From Polynucleobacter nymphae (GTDB lineage Bacteria; Pseudomonadota; Gammaproteobacteria; Burkholderiales; Burkholderiaceae), in assembly GCF_018882155.1 (NCBI RefSeq), contig NZ_JACVPA010000001.1:434001-498000 (forward strand): a stretch of DNA of 64,000 nt, given 5' to 3'. The first letter of the stretch is position 1, and each line of letters begins with the position of its first letter. The translations under genes were made by a program, and so were the position numbers. The notes below the pieces were generated by a model. It did no database searches and had not been told where the DNA came from. It saw only the letters and a program-made list of their open reading frames with translations. Positions 35,800 to 44,345 of this stretch are shown piece after piece.

Positions 35800-37248
35800 T
35801 TAACTTGGTAATTCATCTAAACCAAACTTCTTTGAAACATTCATTACGGCATGCTTATTCATCACCACTAAAGGCCCAATGGCGATCAATGTAGCGAACA
35901 GTAAATAAAATTCAATGTGATACACAAAGCTATAACCTGTAGCAGTGGAAATGAGGCCGTCTCCTAAAACACCACTAGTCGCTAGACTAGAAATGACATC
36001 CCGTATCACTCCTCCAGCTGCAATCGCAATACCAGATGCAGTAGCATGCACCGCACCCCAAGCACCAAGGACTAAACCATTCATCCCGCCTGACTCAAAA
36101 CTCATTGCGGCAGTTAAAGTGCTAACCGCAAATAATCCGCCGCCAAAACCAATCAAAAATGCACCGCAACGAAATAGCAAAGGTGAAAGTAATGGTTCGG
36201 AAAAAATTACGCAGCTAAATGCCAGAATTCCAAACAAGGCGCCAATGGAAGCAAGACGATAGGGATCAATCGTGCGATTTAAGTAACGTGCAGCTACACC
36301 AAATGCAAGTAGCGCACCTAATGAAGTAAGACTGGTTAACACTGTCGTAGCGCTAACTGATAAGCCCAGCACTTCAGCGCCATAAGGCTCCAAAATAATG
36401 TCTTGCATGCTAAATGCGGCAGTGCCTAAACCTAAGGCTAGTAAGAAGCGCATTACTTTGCCCTGCTGAGAAAAGGTGGCCCAAGTTTCTTTAAAGCTTG
36501 GTGTTGGAATGGAGTGCGCGGTTAAATGAGGTTGGCGAGGTTCTTGTTTCCAGGCGGCAATTAAATTTAGTATCAAAGTGGTTGCTGCGACACCCTGCAC
36601 TACCCGTATCAACAGAATGGGTGTGATATCAATCAGCAAATAGCCAAAGATGGCGCTACTGACTGCCATACCAACTAAGAGCATCATGTACATCATCGCA
36701 ACTACTCTCGGTCTAGCTTCTGGCTGGGCAAGGTCTGATGCTAGAGCGAGGCCAGCAGTTTGAGTCGTCTGCATGCCAGCGCCGACCAATAAGAAGGCAA
36801 GTCCAGTTGCTCCTTGCGCAAACCAAGCAGGCCAGGTGGTATCGCCAGACAACAGGATCAGTGCAAAGGGCATGATGGCAAAGCCACCGAATTGCAACCA
36901 AGAGCCAATCCAGATATAGGGTACCCTGCGCCATCCCAAAAATGACTTATGACTATCACTCTTAAAGCCAACTAGCGCTCTAAAAGGAGCAAACAACAGC
37001 GGCAAGGCAACCATAATAGAAACTAAAGCGGCGCTCACTTGCAACTCAATAATCATCACTCGGTTAAGCGTGCCAATCAGCATCACCATTGCCATGCCAA
37101 CAGAGACCTGAAATAGTGACAGCCTTAAGAGACGACTTAATGGCAAATCTTTGGTGGCGATATCGGCAAAAGGTAAGAACCTTGGACTCACTCTCTTCCA
37201 ATTTTCAAATAACTCTTTGCCACGCCAGGTCAGAGTAAACATTTTCAT
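35800..37248 (-). CDS. lhaA: LhaA, LH1 assembly protein (PucC family)
   Basis: The 482-residue protein has twelve helices and RLLRLSLFQVSVGMAMVMLI, RVMIIELQVSAALVSIMV and HKSFLGWRRVPYIWIG. The position between bchM and puhA is the signature location of lhaA, which is required for LH1 assembly. It shares long blocks with PucC at 22.9 kb, so the two are paralogues assigned by context. Confidence 0.92.
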   Translation of the reverse strand: MKMFTLTWRGKELFENWKRVSPRFLPFADIATKDLPLSRLLRLSLFQVSVGMAMVMLIGTLNRVMIIELQVSAALVSIMVALPLLFAPFRALVGFKSDSHKSFLGWRRVPYIWIGSWLQFGGFAIMPFALILLSGDTTWPAWFAQGATGLAFLLVGAGMQTTQTAGLALASDLAQPEARPRVVAMMYMMLLVGMAVSSAIFGYLLIDITPILLIRVVQGVAATTLILNLIAAWKQEPRQPHLTAHSIPTPSFKETWATFSQQGKVMRFLLALGLGTAAFSMQDIILEPYGAEVLGLSVSATTVLTSLTSLGALLAFGVAARYLNRTIDPYRLASIGALFGILAFSCVIFSEPLLSPLLFRCGAFLIGFGGGLFAVSTLTAAMSFESGGMNGLVLGAWGAVHATASGIAIAAGGVIRDVISSLATSGVLGDGLISTATGYSFVYHIEFYLLFATLIAIGPLVVMNKHAVMNVSKKFGLDELPS

Positions 37249-37250
37249 GG

Positions 37251-37976
37251 TTATCGCGCTTTACTCTGATCAGATGGCTTTTTGCTTAAACGCATAGCCT
37301 GTGAAAAATAAAATGCGCGTTGCACTTTTTGCGTACTCACTGGTGCCCAATCTACCAAACCATCATGCTTACTAAAGGTCCTTGTGAGGGAGTCAATCGA
37401 AATCGGCTGAATAAATGGTGATCGATCGCTTCTCGGAAATACGCTACCGATGGTCAATAAGGTACTCAGTGCTGCATTGTTGGGAGCAAAGGTAAAGGCA
37501 ATATTGGCTCGGGTACGAGCAGCAAGCTTTGCCATCGCATCAGCAATATCCAAATGGTGATAGTGAATCATCGAATCCATGCAAACTACATGATCAAACT
37601 CACCTAGAGAAGGATCTAACATATCGCCAGAGCGAAACTCAATGGAGCCAGAGCCAACATCTTGACCAATTCTCTCGCGAGCCAAATCAACTAAGGTCGG
37701 TGATAAATCAATCGCGACGACATGAGCGCCCCGCTTTGCTAAATCGGCTGCTAAGACTCCGGTTCCACAGCCAGCATCCAAAACGCGCTGGCCGGTCAAA
37801 TCACTCGGTAAATAACTGAGCAACACATGGCGCATCTCTTCGCGCCCAGCACGAACCTTGGCACGAATACCGCTTACCTTAGCAGTGGACGTGAGCTTTG
37901 CCCAAGCGTCTACCGCAGTGCGATCGAAATACTCTTGGAGCTGACTGCGCTTTTGGGTGTAAGAATTTTCAAGCAT
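37251..37976 (-). CDS. bchM: Mg-protoporphyrin IX O-methyltransferase
   Basis: The 241-residue protein has the SAM motif RVLDAGCGTGVLAADLAKRG and LGEFDHVVCMDSMIHYHH, typical of BchM/ChlM. It methylates the C13 propionate before ring closure by AcsF. The frame could start at a TTG at 37994 directly after bchF, but the ATG at 37976 (MLENSYTQKR) fits the family. The immediate bchF-bchM junction is unusual: bchN, bchB, bchH and bchL normally lie between them. Confidence 0.93.
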   Translation of the reverse strand: MLENSYTQKRSQLQEYFDRTAVDAWAKLTSTAKVSGIRAKVRAGREEMRHVLLSYLPSDLTGQRVLDAGCGTGVLAADLAKRGAHVVAIDLSPTLVDLARERIGQDVGSGSIEFRSGDMLDPSLGEFDHVVCMDSMIHYHHLDIADAMAKLAARTRANIAFTFAPNNAALSTLLTIGSVFPRSDRSPFIQPISIDSLTRTFSKHDGLVDWAPVSTQKVQRAFYFSQAMRLSKKPSDQSKAR

Positions 37977-37994
37977 CAAATCATCGCCTATCAA

Positions 37995-38663
37995 TTATTT
38001 CAACCATGGGGAATAGATGTAGGCCAATAGATGGGCTATTGCCGCTACGAAGCCAAAAAATTGCGTCCCTTGTACTAGGCTGCGATGCAACTCTTCTGCT
38101 TCTGCCGTAGTCAAACCTGTCAAGGTTGTAGCTGAAGCTCGGGCCATTACTGCCTGAACGCTTGCCATTGCAGGATTGAGAGTGGCAGCTGCCAACTTTT
38201 TTTTAGCCTCATCCAAACGGGCCATGCGCAACTTCCAAATAAATTGGCTGGCATTAATCACATAGGTCGCATAAGCAGCTAAAGCGAGCAACATGAGTTG
38301 GGTTTGATCTAAATACCCTGTTCCTAGGGCTACCAGATATAAGGTATGTAAAAGTAATACCAACATACTGAATACGTCTTCCCAGAAAAATGCTGGGGCA
38401 AATAAATAACAATTGAAAACCACTTTTTCCCAAATACAACCGGTAATCATGATGGTATAGAGCGTGAGTGTTTTAACTACTACTGAAATATTTGCTGCTT
38501 GCTCACCTTCTCCAGTGAATAAAAAACGCAGAACGAGATAAAGGCTAACTAGGAAAACAACAAACTGAATGGGCGCTAAAATTCCTTGAACTAGAGTCCA
38601 TTTAGTTGCATCCCTTCTTACCCTCTCTTCTGGGGTATAAAGTGGTCTATAAGTATTTTCCAT
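37995..38663 (-). CDS. bchF: 3-vinyl bacteriochlorophyllide hydratase BchF fused to an LH2 beta-like domain
   Basis: The 222-residue frame is uninterrupted. Residues 1 to about 150 are BchF: YTPEERVRRDATKWTLVQGI, EKVVFNCYLFAPAFFWEDVF, and a helix pattern of about four or five segments. BchF hydrates the C3 vinyl group. Family members usually stop near residue 155-175. Here a linker (about 150-178) leads to 44 residues that match PucB of this window at 35 positions, including both histidines (193, 211) and the same SPWLK end. No stop or start codon divides them. Of the 35 identical residues, 19 use a different codon, so the domain is old and under protein-level constraint. The fused part could be an antenna chain or a pigment-docking module. 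Confidence 0.9.
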   Translation of the reverse strand: MENTYRPLYTPEERVRRDATKWTLVQGILAPIQFVVFLVSLYLVLRFLFTGEGEQAANISVVVKTLTLYTIMITGCIWEKVVFNCYLFAPAFFWEDVFSMLVLLLHTLYLVALGTGYLDQTQLMLLALAAYATYVINASQFIWKLRMARLDEAKKKLAAATLNPAMASVQAVMARASATTLTGLTTAEAEELHRSLVQGTQFFGFVAAIAHLLAYIYSPWLK

Positions 38664-38730
38664 GCGCAGTCTGCTAAATTTTCTAAAACACCTCTAAAAC
38701 AATGAAGAGCCCACTTTTAAAGTCTAAAAG

Positions 38731-38748
38731 TGTCAACCAAAGTTTACG
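38731..38748. promoter_or_regulatory. Imperfect PpsR-type site before bchF
   Basis: TGTCAACCAAAGTTTACG fits TGT-N12-ACA except for the last base. It is 68 bases upstream of the bchF start, and its minus-strand TTGACA could be a -35 box. A better site lies 87 bases further on. PpsR is known to bind cooperatively to paired sites, so the pair may act together. Confidence 0.45.
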
Positions 38749-38835
38749 GTATTTGGGAAAATATACCCCTCGGGGTAACCCTATTATTAGTAGTATCCCT
38801 ATGGCAATTTATGGAAAAAGAATGCCAAATGAAGT

Positions 38836-38853
38836 TGTTATAAATTTGTTACA
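38836..38853. promoter_or_regulatory. PpsR-type operator between bchF and ppaA
   Basis: TGTTATAAATTTGTTACA fits TGT-N12-ACA. It lies in the 289-base divergent gap between bchF and ppaA/ppsR, so it could repress bchF-bchM and auto-regulate ppaA-ppsR. The spacing to both starts is reasonable for an operator. Confidence 0.6.
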
Positions 38854-38952
38854 AATTAGCCCCCTTAGAGGGCAAAGAACTCATTAATTTTTGCGGTGCA
38901 GCATTTAGCATCCATCATTTGTATTAATCACTGCATCCTAAGGAGATGGGTT

Positions 38953-39792
38953 TTGTCGGACTCGCTGAAAAAAACATACCAGTCTAGTTTAGGCGAATTA
39001 GATAGCGCGGAAATGATGCTGTGGCTCAATAAAACCATAGAGTCAGAAATCATTCCCCGCTTACTGATGGGGCAAAAGCTGGAATCAGCCAATCGGCTTG
39101 CTGATGCTCAAAGTAGCAACATCGAGGTGAAGCAGGCGGAAATTATCGATTTTTGCCAGACTTTGCTAGATGGCCCCATAGCGGACTGCTTCACTTTTAT
39201 CGATCAAATGCAAAAATCGGGCCACAGTCTGGTATCGCTCTATATGAATTTGATTCCAGCATCGACTAGGCGCTTGCAACAGCTCTGGGAAACCGATGAA
39301 AATAGCTTTACAGAGGTGACTTTGGCGCTAGGCAGAGCCCAGAATCTGATTCATCAGCTCAGCCCTGCCTTTATGAGCCAAGGCAAACTCTCTGAGTACC
39401 AAGGAAATGCTCTCCTGATCAATGCTCCAGGATCACAACACACCCTGGGCATCCTGATCATGGGTGAATTTTTCAAATTGAACGGCTGGAATACGACGGT
39501 CGAAATTGAAACGACCAGTGCCGGCCTCCAGGATCGAATTCGTACACAAGCTTATGATTTATTAGCAATTTCTATCTCCTGTGAGGATCAATGGAGTACT
39601 ATGGAAACATTGCTCAATGAAGTAAAAAAGGTCTCAAAAAACAAGGGGATACTGACAATGGCAGGTGGCCCGTTATTCGATTTCAAACCGGAACTCATTC
39701 AAGAGTGTTCCGCAGATGTTTGCGAGCTCACAGCTGAAGCGGCCATTAAAAAAGTTTCAGACTTGATAGCACAAAAATCTGCCTTAAATTAA
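38953..39792 (+). CDS. ppaA: PpaA/AerR-type cobalamin-binding photosynthesis regulator
   Basis: The 279-residue protein has a helical N-terminal region and a B12-binding fold: GSQHTLGILIMGEFFKLNGW (xHxxG motif), LLAISISCEDQWSTM and MAGGPLFDF. This matches PpaA/AerR, the antirepressor that binds cobalamin and modulates CrtJ/PpsR. The start is TTG at 38953 with AGGAG seven bases upstream; the in-frame ATG at 38896 has no such site. ppsR follows after one base, the classic ppaA-ppsR pair. Confidence 0.88.
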   Translation: MSDSLKKTYQSSLGELDSAEMMLWLNKTIESEIIPRLLMGQKLESANRLADAQSSNIEVKQAEIIDFCQTLLDGPIADCFTFIDQMQKSGHSLVSLYMNLIPASTRRLQQLWETDENSFTEVTLALGRAQNLIHQLSPAFMSQGKLSEYQGNALLINAPGSQHTLGILIMGEFFKLNGWNTTVEIETTSAGLQDRIRTQAYDLLAISISCEDQWSTMETLLNEVKKVSKNKGILTMAGGPLFDFKPELIQECSADVCELTAEAAIKKVSDLIAQKSALN

Positions 39793-39793
39793 T

Positions 39794-41206
39794 ATGCCCA
39801 TCTCACATCATCCAGACAAACTCTTCGCAGAATTAAGCGGAAAAGAGCTCAGTCAGATAGCGCGAGCATCGGCAGATATCTCCTTTGTTTTGGATGACCT
39901 AGGATCGATACAAAGCATCTACTCAGATAATAAAAATTTATCCAAACAAATTTCAGAAGATCTGATTGGGAAAAAATGGTCAGAAGTAGTAGAACCTGAT
40001 AGTAAAAAGAAGGTTCAAAGCTTGCTAGACGATGCCAGCCCAGACACCATCACTAAGTTTAGACAAATTAATATGATTGGCAATGAGAGAAACGTAGCGT
40101 TGCCAATGATGTGCGCTTCCATCAAAACATCGTCGAATCAAAAGATTATCGTTATTGGCAGAGACATCACCGAGGTCTCTCGCTTGCAGCAAAATTTAGT
40201 GTCGGCTCAAAAAGAGATTAGTCAAAATTATCTACAAATAAGCCAGATTGAAGAACGGTTTCGATCTATCTTTGAAATTGGTACAGAGTCTATCGTCATC
40301 GTTAAAGCAGATGATGCATACCCGATCATCGAGATGAACAGAAATGCCATTAAGCAGCTGCTTCTTGCTAAAAATAATTGCATTGGAAATTCGCTTCTAT
40401 CGCTCTTCCCTGCTGGTGAGCTAAGTAAGGCTGCGAATTTTCTGGAAGGTGTTCAAGAGACAGATGAGCCTAGTATCCTAAAAACAGTATTGAGCAATGG
40501 CGAAGCAACTCAAATTAGTGCAACTTCTTTTATAAACAGTGGAATTCCCTACTTACTGCTGAATCTGAAGCCGCTGGATTTAGCTAAAGCATCTAGCCTA
40601 TTAGATGCTGACTCGTTAACCGTTAAGGCGATTGAAAATAACGCCTATGGTTTTGTTGTTTGCACCCCAGAGGGTCTGATTCTGAAGACAAATAAAGCCT
40701 TCAATAAACTCAGCGCCACCAGGGGTGAGCAAGAACTCATTGGTACCAATATCCGAAATTACTTAGGGCCAGAGAGAACGGATTTTGATCAAATGATGCA
40801 ATCCTTACAAGGCAAGGCTAGCTCACAATCTTGCGTCTCTTCGATCACTAACGCCACGAGTAGCATTAAGTTAGTGGATATTTCCGCGGTATCCGTAGCG
40901 CAACCACGCGCCTGCATTGGCATGATCTTTCGCCAAGTAGATTCGAGGCAAAATAAAGGTGCGCGCATCGACAAAAAACTCGTGCGTAGCTCCCAAGAAC
41001 TATCAATGCTAGTTGGAAAAGTCCCTTTAAAAGATATTCTCGCTGAAACAACCGACTTAATTGAGCAGCTTTGTATTAAAGCCGCATTAGATCTGACTCA
41101 AGATAATCGTGTTTCTGCCTCGGAAATCTTGGGACTATCAAGACAAAGTCTGTACATCAAACTCAGAAAGTACGGTCTCGTAGACCTCAATAAGGATATT
41201 GATTAG
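39794..41206 (+). CDS. ppsR: Transcriptional regulator PpsR/CrtJ
   Basis: The 470-residue protein has tandem PAS domains (one near residues 25-120, one near 155-270 and one near 280-375) and a C-terminal Fis-type HTH, ASEILGLSRQSLYIKLRKYG. This is the aerobic repressor of photosynthesis genes. Cys290 (FVVCTPEG) and Cys427 (EQLCIKAAL) sit near where the redox-active cysteines of CrtJ/PpsR occur. It sits with ppaA, and its likely targets carry TGT-N12-ACA sites in this window. Confidence 0.92.
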   Translation: MPISHHPDKLFAELSGKELSQIARASADISFVLDDLGSIQSIYSDNKNLSKQISEDLIGKKWSEVVEPDSKKKVQSLLDDASPDTITKFRQINMIGNERNVALPMMCASIKTSSNQKIIVIGRDITEVSRLQQNLVSAQKEISQNYLQISQIEERFRSIFEIGTESIVIVKADDAYPIIEMNRNAIKQLLLAKNNCIGNSLLSLFPAGELSKAANFLEGVQETDEPSILKTVLSNGEATQISATSFINSGIPYLLLNLKPLDLAKASSLLDADSLTVKAIENNAYGFVVCTPEGLILKTNKAFNKLSATRGEQELIGTNIRNYLGPERTDFDQMMQSLQGKASSQSCVSSITNATSSIKLVDISAVSVAQPRACIGMIFRQVDSRQNKGARIDKKLVRSSQELSMLVGKVPLKDILAETTDLIEQLCIKAALDLTQDNRVSASEILGLSRQSLYIKLRKYGLVDLNKDID

Positions 41207-41216
41207 AAAGTCAGTG

Positions 41217-41903
41217 ATGAGCAGTCAAGTTGCACTGATGGTTCTTGTAGATATCCAGTCATCAGCAAAAATCAGTGGCATTTTAAGGCTCATGTTTGCA
41301 AGGCTATGGCTTTGGTCGACGCCAGGTCTTGAGTTTTTCAAACATATGGGCTCAGGAAAAAATGGTGGTTTCTCCATTCATCCAAGTGGAACCCATCAAG
41401 CGCTTTTTTGTGTGTTTCAAGATGGCGCGAGTCTCGATGCATTTTGCCAATCCTCTAAGCTCCTACGATGGTACAAAGAGCATGCAGAAGAATTCTTTTC
41501 CGTAAAGCTAAAAGCGTATTCACTAAAAGGCCAGTGGTCAGGATTCGTTCCGCAAATTACAGCGCAGGCTCCACAATCAGGCCCAATTGTTTCAATTACC
41601 AGAGCTTCAATTAAACCTATCTATTGCATACCATTTTGGCGCAAGCAACCTGCAGCAGAAGTGTCTCTTGAACAATCATCGGGCTGCATCATTGCTGCTG
41701 GTGTTGGTGAGGCACCTTTTTTTCGTCAGGCTACTTTCACAATTTGGGAGTCCCAAGCAGCCATGGATGAATATGCCAGGCAGGGAGCGCATCAGCAGGC
41801 TATCCGAGCAGCCTTAAGCGGTCATTATTTTTCTGAATCGATGTTCTCTCGCTACCTACCCTTTGATGTGCAAGGTAGCTGGAAGGGTCGTACTCTTGGC
41901 TAA
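41217..41903 (+). CDS. crtA: Spheroidene monooxygenase
   Basis: The 228-residue protein carries the CrtA family segments FFKHMGSGKNGGFSIHPS, ASIKPIYCIPFWRKQP, GVGEAPFFRQATFTIWES and the YFSESMFSRYLPF end. CrtA adds a keto group to spheroidene or spirilloxanthin, an O2-dependent step. The ATG at 41217 is chosen; the longer frame begins inside ppsR. It lies between ppsR and crtD, which suggests one transcript of regulator and carotenoid genes. Confidence 0.92.
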   Translation: MSSQVALMVLVDIQSSAKISGILRLMFARLWLWSTPGLEFFKHMGSGKNGGFSIHPSGTHQALFCVFQDGASLDAFCQSSKLLRWYKEHAEEFFSVKLKAYSLKGQWSGFVPQITAQAPQSGPIVSITRASIKPIYCIPFWRKQPAAEVSLEQSSGCIIAAGVGEAPFFRQATFTIWESQAAMDEYARQGAHQQAIRAALSGHYFSESMFSRYLPFDVQGSWKGRTLG

Positions 41904-43461
41904 AGCTCCCGTCATTATTATTGGTGGTGGCATTGGTGGACTGACTTGCGCCCTTGATCTCGCCTCCTCTGGCGTTGAAGTTATCTTGGTTGAAAAAGAA
42001 GCTCAAATTGGCGGCAAGATTCGTCAAATCAATTGCTCTGATGATCCTCTAGCACCTGCGCCCATTGACTCTGGACCTACTGTCTTTACGATGCGCTGGG
42101 TCTTTGATGCTCTTTTTGAAAAGGCTGGCACCACTTTAGAGTCTGAGTTAAGTCTGGAGAAACTGAATATTCTGGCGAGGCATGCCTGGAGTAAAGATGA
42201 AAGATTGGATTTATTTTCAGATGTAGAGCAGTCAGCTCAAGCGATTGCAGAGTTTTCTTCTCCTGCAGAAGCAAAACGGTTTCTCCAATTTTCTGCCCAG
42301 TGCCGCGATCTCTACAAGGCGCTTGAAAAGCCTTACATGCTTTCAGCTAAGCCAAACTTTGGGGGCATGATTGCTGACTTAGGCATTTCTGGATCAAAGG
42401 TCTTATATGACATTGGCTCATTTAGCACCCTCTGGAAATCCTTAGGAAATTACTTCCATGATCCTCGATTGCATCAATTGTTTGGTCGTTATGCTACCTA
42501 TTGTGGTTCATCCCCATATGAAGCGCCTGCCACCCTGATGCTCATTGCTGATGTTGAAACCCAAGGAGTATGGGCGATTGAAGGCGGCATGTATAGCCTC
42601 GTTGCGGCCATTCGTAAGTTAGCACAGGATAAAGGTGTGCAGTTAATGACTGGCAAAGCTTGTGAAGAAATCCTTCTCAAGAATGGCAAGGTCAGTGGAG
42701 TTCGGCTAGCGGATGGCACCCTGCTCTATTCAGATCATGTTATTTTCAATGGCGATCTTGCTGCCCTTCAAACTGGCCTGCTCAATGCAGAAGGCATCAA
42801 AGCATTCAATGCAAAGATGGCTCCGCCATCACCTGCCAAGAGATCGCTTTCTGCCATTACTTGGTCAATGAATGCCAAGGCAGATGGCTTCCCTTTGCTG
42901 CGACACAATGTTTTCTTCAATCAAGACTATCAAGCTGAGTTTGACGACATCTTCAATAGGGGCCGCCTCCCCCGTAAACCCACCGTCTATGTCTGTGCCC
43001 AAGATCAAGGGGATAGCTACCAAGCCAAACCCGACTTACAAAGACTGCTCTGTCTGGTGAATGCCCCAGCCAAAGGCGATCAATCTGAATTTAATGCCCA
43101 GGAAATCGAACAATGCGAACACGAAACCTTTGGTCTTCTGCAACAATGTGGTTTGAACATCGATTTGGACAGCGCAATATGTCACCGTACGACACCCGCT
43201 ATTTTCAACCGTCTTTTTCCGGCGACGGGCGGAGCCCTCTATGGCCAAGCCAACCATGGATGGATGGAAACTTTTGGGCGAGCTTCAGCGCAGAGTCCAA
43301 TTCCGGGACTACTACTAGCGGGGGGCAGCGTTCATCCGGGGCCGGGAGTTCCAATGGCAGCCCTATCGGGACGCATGGCGGCCGCAACCCTGATGGGACA
43401 CCTCGGTTTGACCAAGCTGTCGGGACGAACGCTTATCTCTGGTGGTACATCGACGCTCTGA
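41896..43461 (+). CDS. crtD: Carotenoid 3,4-desaturase (methoxyneurosporene dehydrogenase)
   Basis: The 521-residue flavoprotein starts at a probable TTG just before PVIIIGGGIGGLTCALDLAS, its FAD motif, followed by EKEAQIGGKIRQ. The C-terminal signature is LLLAGGSVHPGPGVPMAALS. CrtI is encoded elsewhere in the window and this gene is paired with crtC, so the CrtD assignment is by context. An in-frame ATG at 41866 inside crtA is the alternative start. The gene overlaps the upstream crtA stop and a long part of crtC. Confidence 0.88.
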   Translation: MAKAPVIIIGGGIGGLTCALDLASSGVEVILVEKEAQIGGKIRQINCSDDPLAPAPIDSGPTVFTMRWVFDALFEKAGTTLESELSLEKLNILARHAWSKDERLDLFSDVEQSAQAIAEFSSPAEAKRFLQFSAQCRDLYKALEKPYMLSAKPNFGGMIADLGISGSKVLYDIGSFSTLWKSLGNYFHDPRLHQLFGRYATYCGSSPYEAPATLMLIADVETQGVWAIEGGMYSLVAAIRKLAQDKGVQLMTGKACEEILLKNGKVSGVRLADGTLLYSDHVIFNGDLAALQTGLLNAEGIKAFNAKMAPPSPAKRSLSAITWSMNAKADGFPLLRHNVFFNQDYQAEFDDIFNRGRLPRKPTVYVCAQDQGDSYQAKPDLQRLLCLVNAPAKGDQSEFNAQEIEQCEHETFGLLQQCGLNIDLDSAICHRTTPAIFNRLFPATGGALYGQANHGWMETFGRASAQSPIPGLLLAGGSVHPGPGVPMAALSGRMAAATLMGHLGLTKLSGRTLISGGTSTL

Positions 43462-44333
43462 GTGATGATGGACAACATGGCATTGTCTTAATCGCGTTTG
43501 TTGGTAGTGTATTTTCACCCTACTATGCCTGGGCTAGAAGAGGTGGGGCTTCTGTTAACCCTGAAAATCATTGCTCACTCAATGTTGCCATTTACAGCAA
43601 AGGCAAAAATCGCTGGGCAATGACTGAGCGTGGTGAAAAACAAGTCACCCGCAGCTCTACTGAATTTGTCATTGGTCCGAGTAATCTTCGCTGGGATGGT
43701 AATAAGTTGATCGTTCAAATTGAAGAGCGTGCAGTACCCTTTGGGCAAAAAGTTTCAGGCACGGTTGAGCTCTATCCAAATGCCCTCTTTAACTTTAGTA
43801 CACCCTTAGATGCAGCAGGCAAACACCGTTGGGGCCCCCTTGCTCCTTCAGCACGCGTCAAAGTGAACTTAAATTCTCCTGATTTGAAATGGGAAGGTAG
43901 TGCCTATTTAGACTCCAATGAAGGTGATGAACCTATCAGTAAATCTTTTCATGAATGGGACTGGTCAAGAGCGGAGATGAGTGGCGGCAGAACTTCAGTC
44001 ATTTATGATGTGCGCGAAAAGAACGCTCAAGAAAAAATCTTAGCGCTGACCTTTAATCCGAATGGCACGATTGATCATTTTGAAGCTCCGCCAAGACAGG
44101 CTCTACCAAAAACTATCTGGGGTATTCAAGGGCATATGCGCAATCAAAGCTCAGAGGGCTTAGAAGTCATTCAAATGTTAGAAAATACGCCGTTTTATAC
44201 GCGCTCTGTTTTAAATTCAGAGCTCTTAGGCGAGAAAGTCATCTCTTTTCATGAGAATTTGAATGTACCGAAGCTGACTTCAGCTGCAACCCAATTCATG
44301 CTACCTTGGAGAATGCCTCGTATTACTTGGTAG
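43260..44333 (+). CDS. crtC: Hydroxyneurosporene synthase / carotenoid 1,2-hydratase
   Basis: The conserved part begins FDQAVGTNAYLWWYIDAL and contains FVGSVFSPYYAWARR and SFHEWDWSRAEM, typical of CrtC. It adds water to the carotenoid end group. The family domain begins near 43404, inside crtD. No ATG, GTG or TTG occurs in this frame between 43263 and the crtD end, so the start is ATG 43260, an earlier in-frame ATG, or a rare codon. From 43260 the protein is 357 residues and overlaps crtD by about 200 bases; the first ~45 residues are Gly/Ser-rich. Confidence 0.85.
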   Translation: MDGNFWASFSAESNSGTTTSGGQRSSGAGSSNGSPIGTHGGRNPDGTPRFDQAVGTNAYLWWYIDALSDDGQHGIVLIAFVGSVFSPYYAWARRGGASVNPENHCSLNVAIYSKGKNRWAMTERGEKQVTRSSTEFVIGPSNLRWDGNKLIVQIEERAVPFGQKVSGTVELYPNALFNFSTPLDAAGKHRWGPLAPSARVKVNLNSPDLKWEGSAYLDSNEGDEPISKSFHEWDWSRAEMSGGRTSVIYDVREKNAQEKILALTFNPNGTIDHFEAPPRQALPKTIWGIQGHMRNQSSEGLEVIQMLENTPFYTRSVLNSELLGEKVISFHENLNVPKLTSAATQFMLPWRMPRITW

Positions 44334-44345
44334 TTAGCCTATAAG

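Noticed and set aside
37995-38140. BchF tail as a separate pufB/pucB gene
   Set aside because: No start codon with a ribosome site and no stop codon occurs at the junction; the frame is continuous with BchF.
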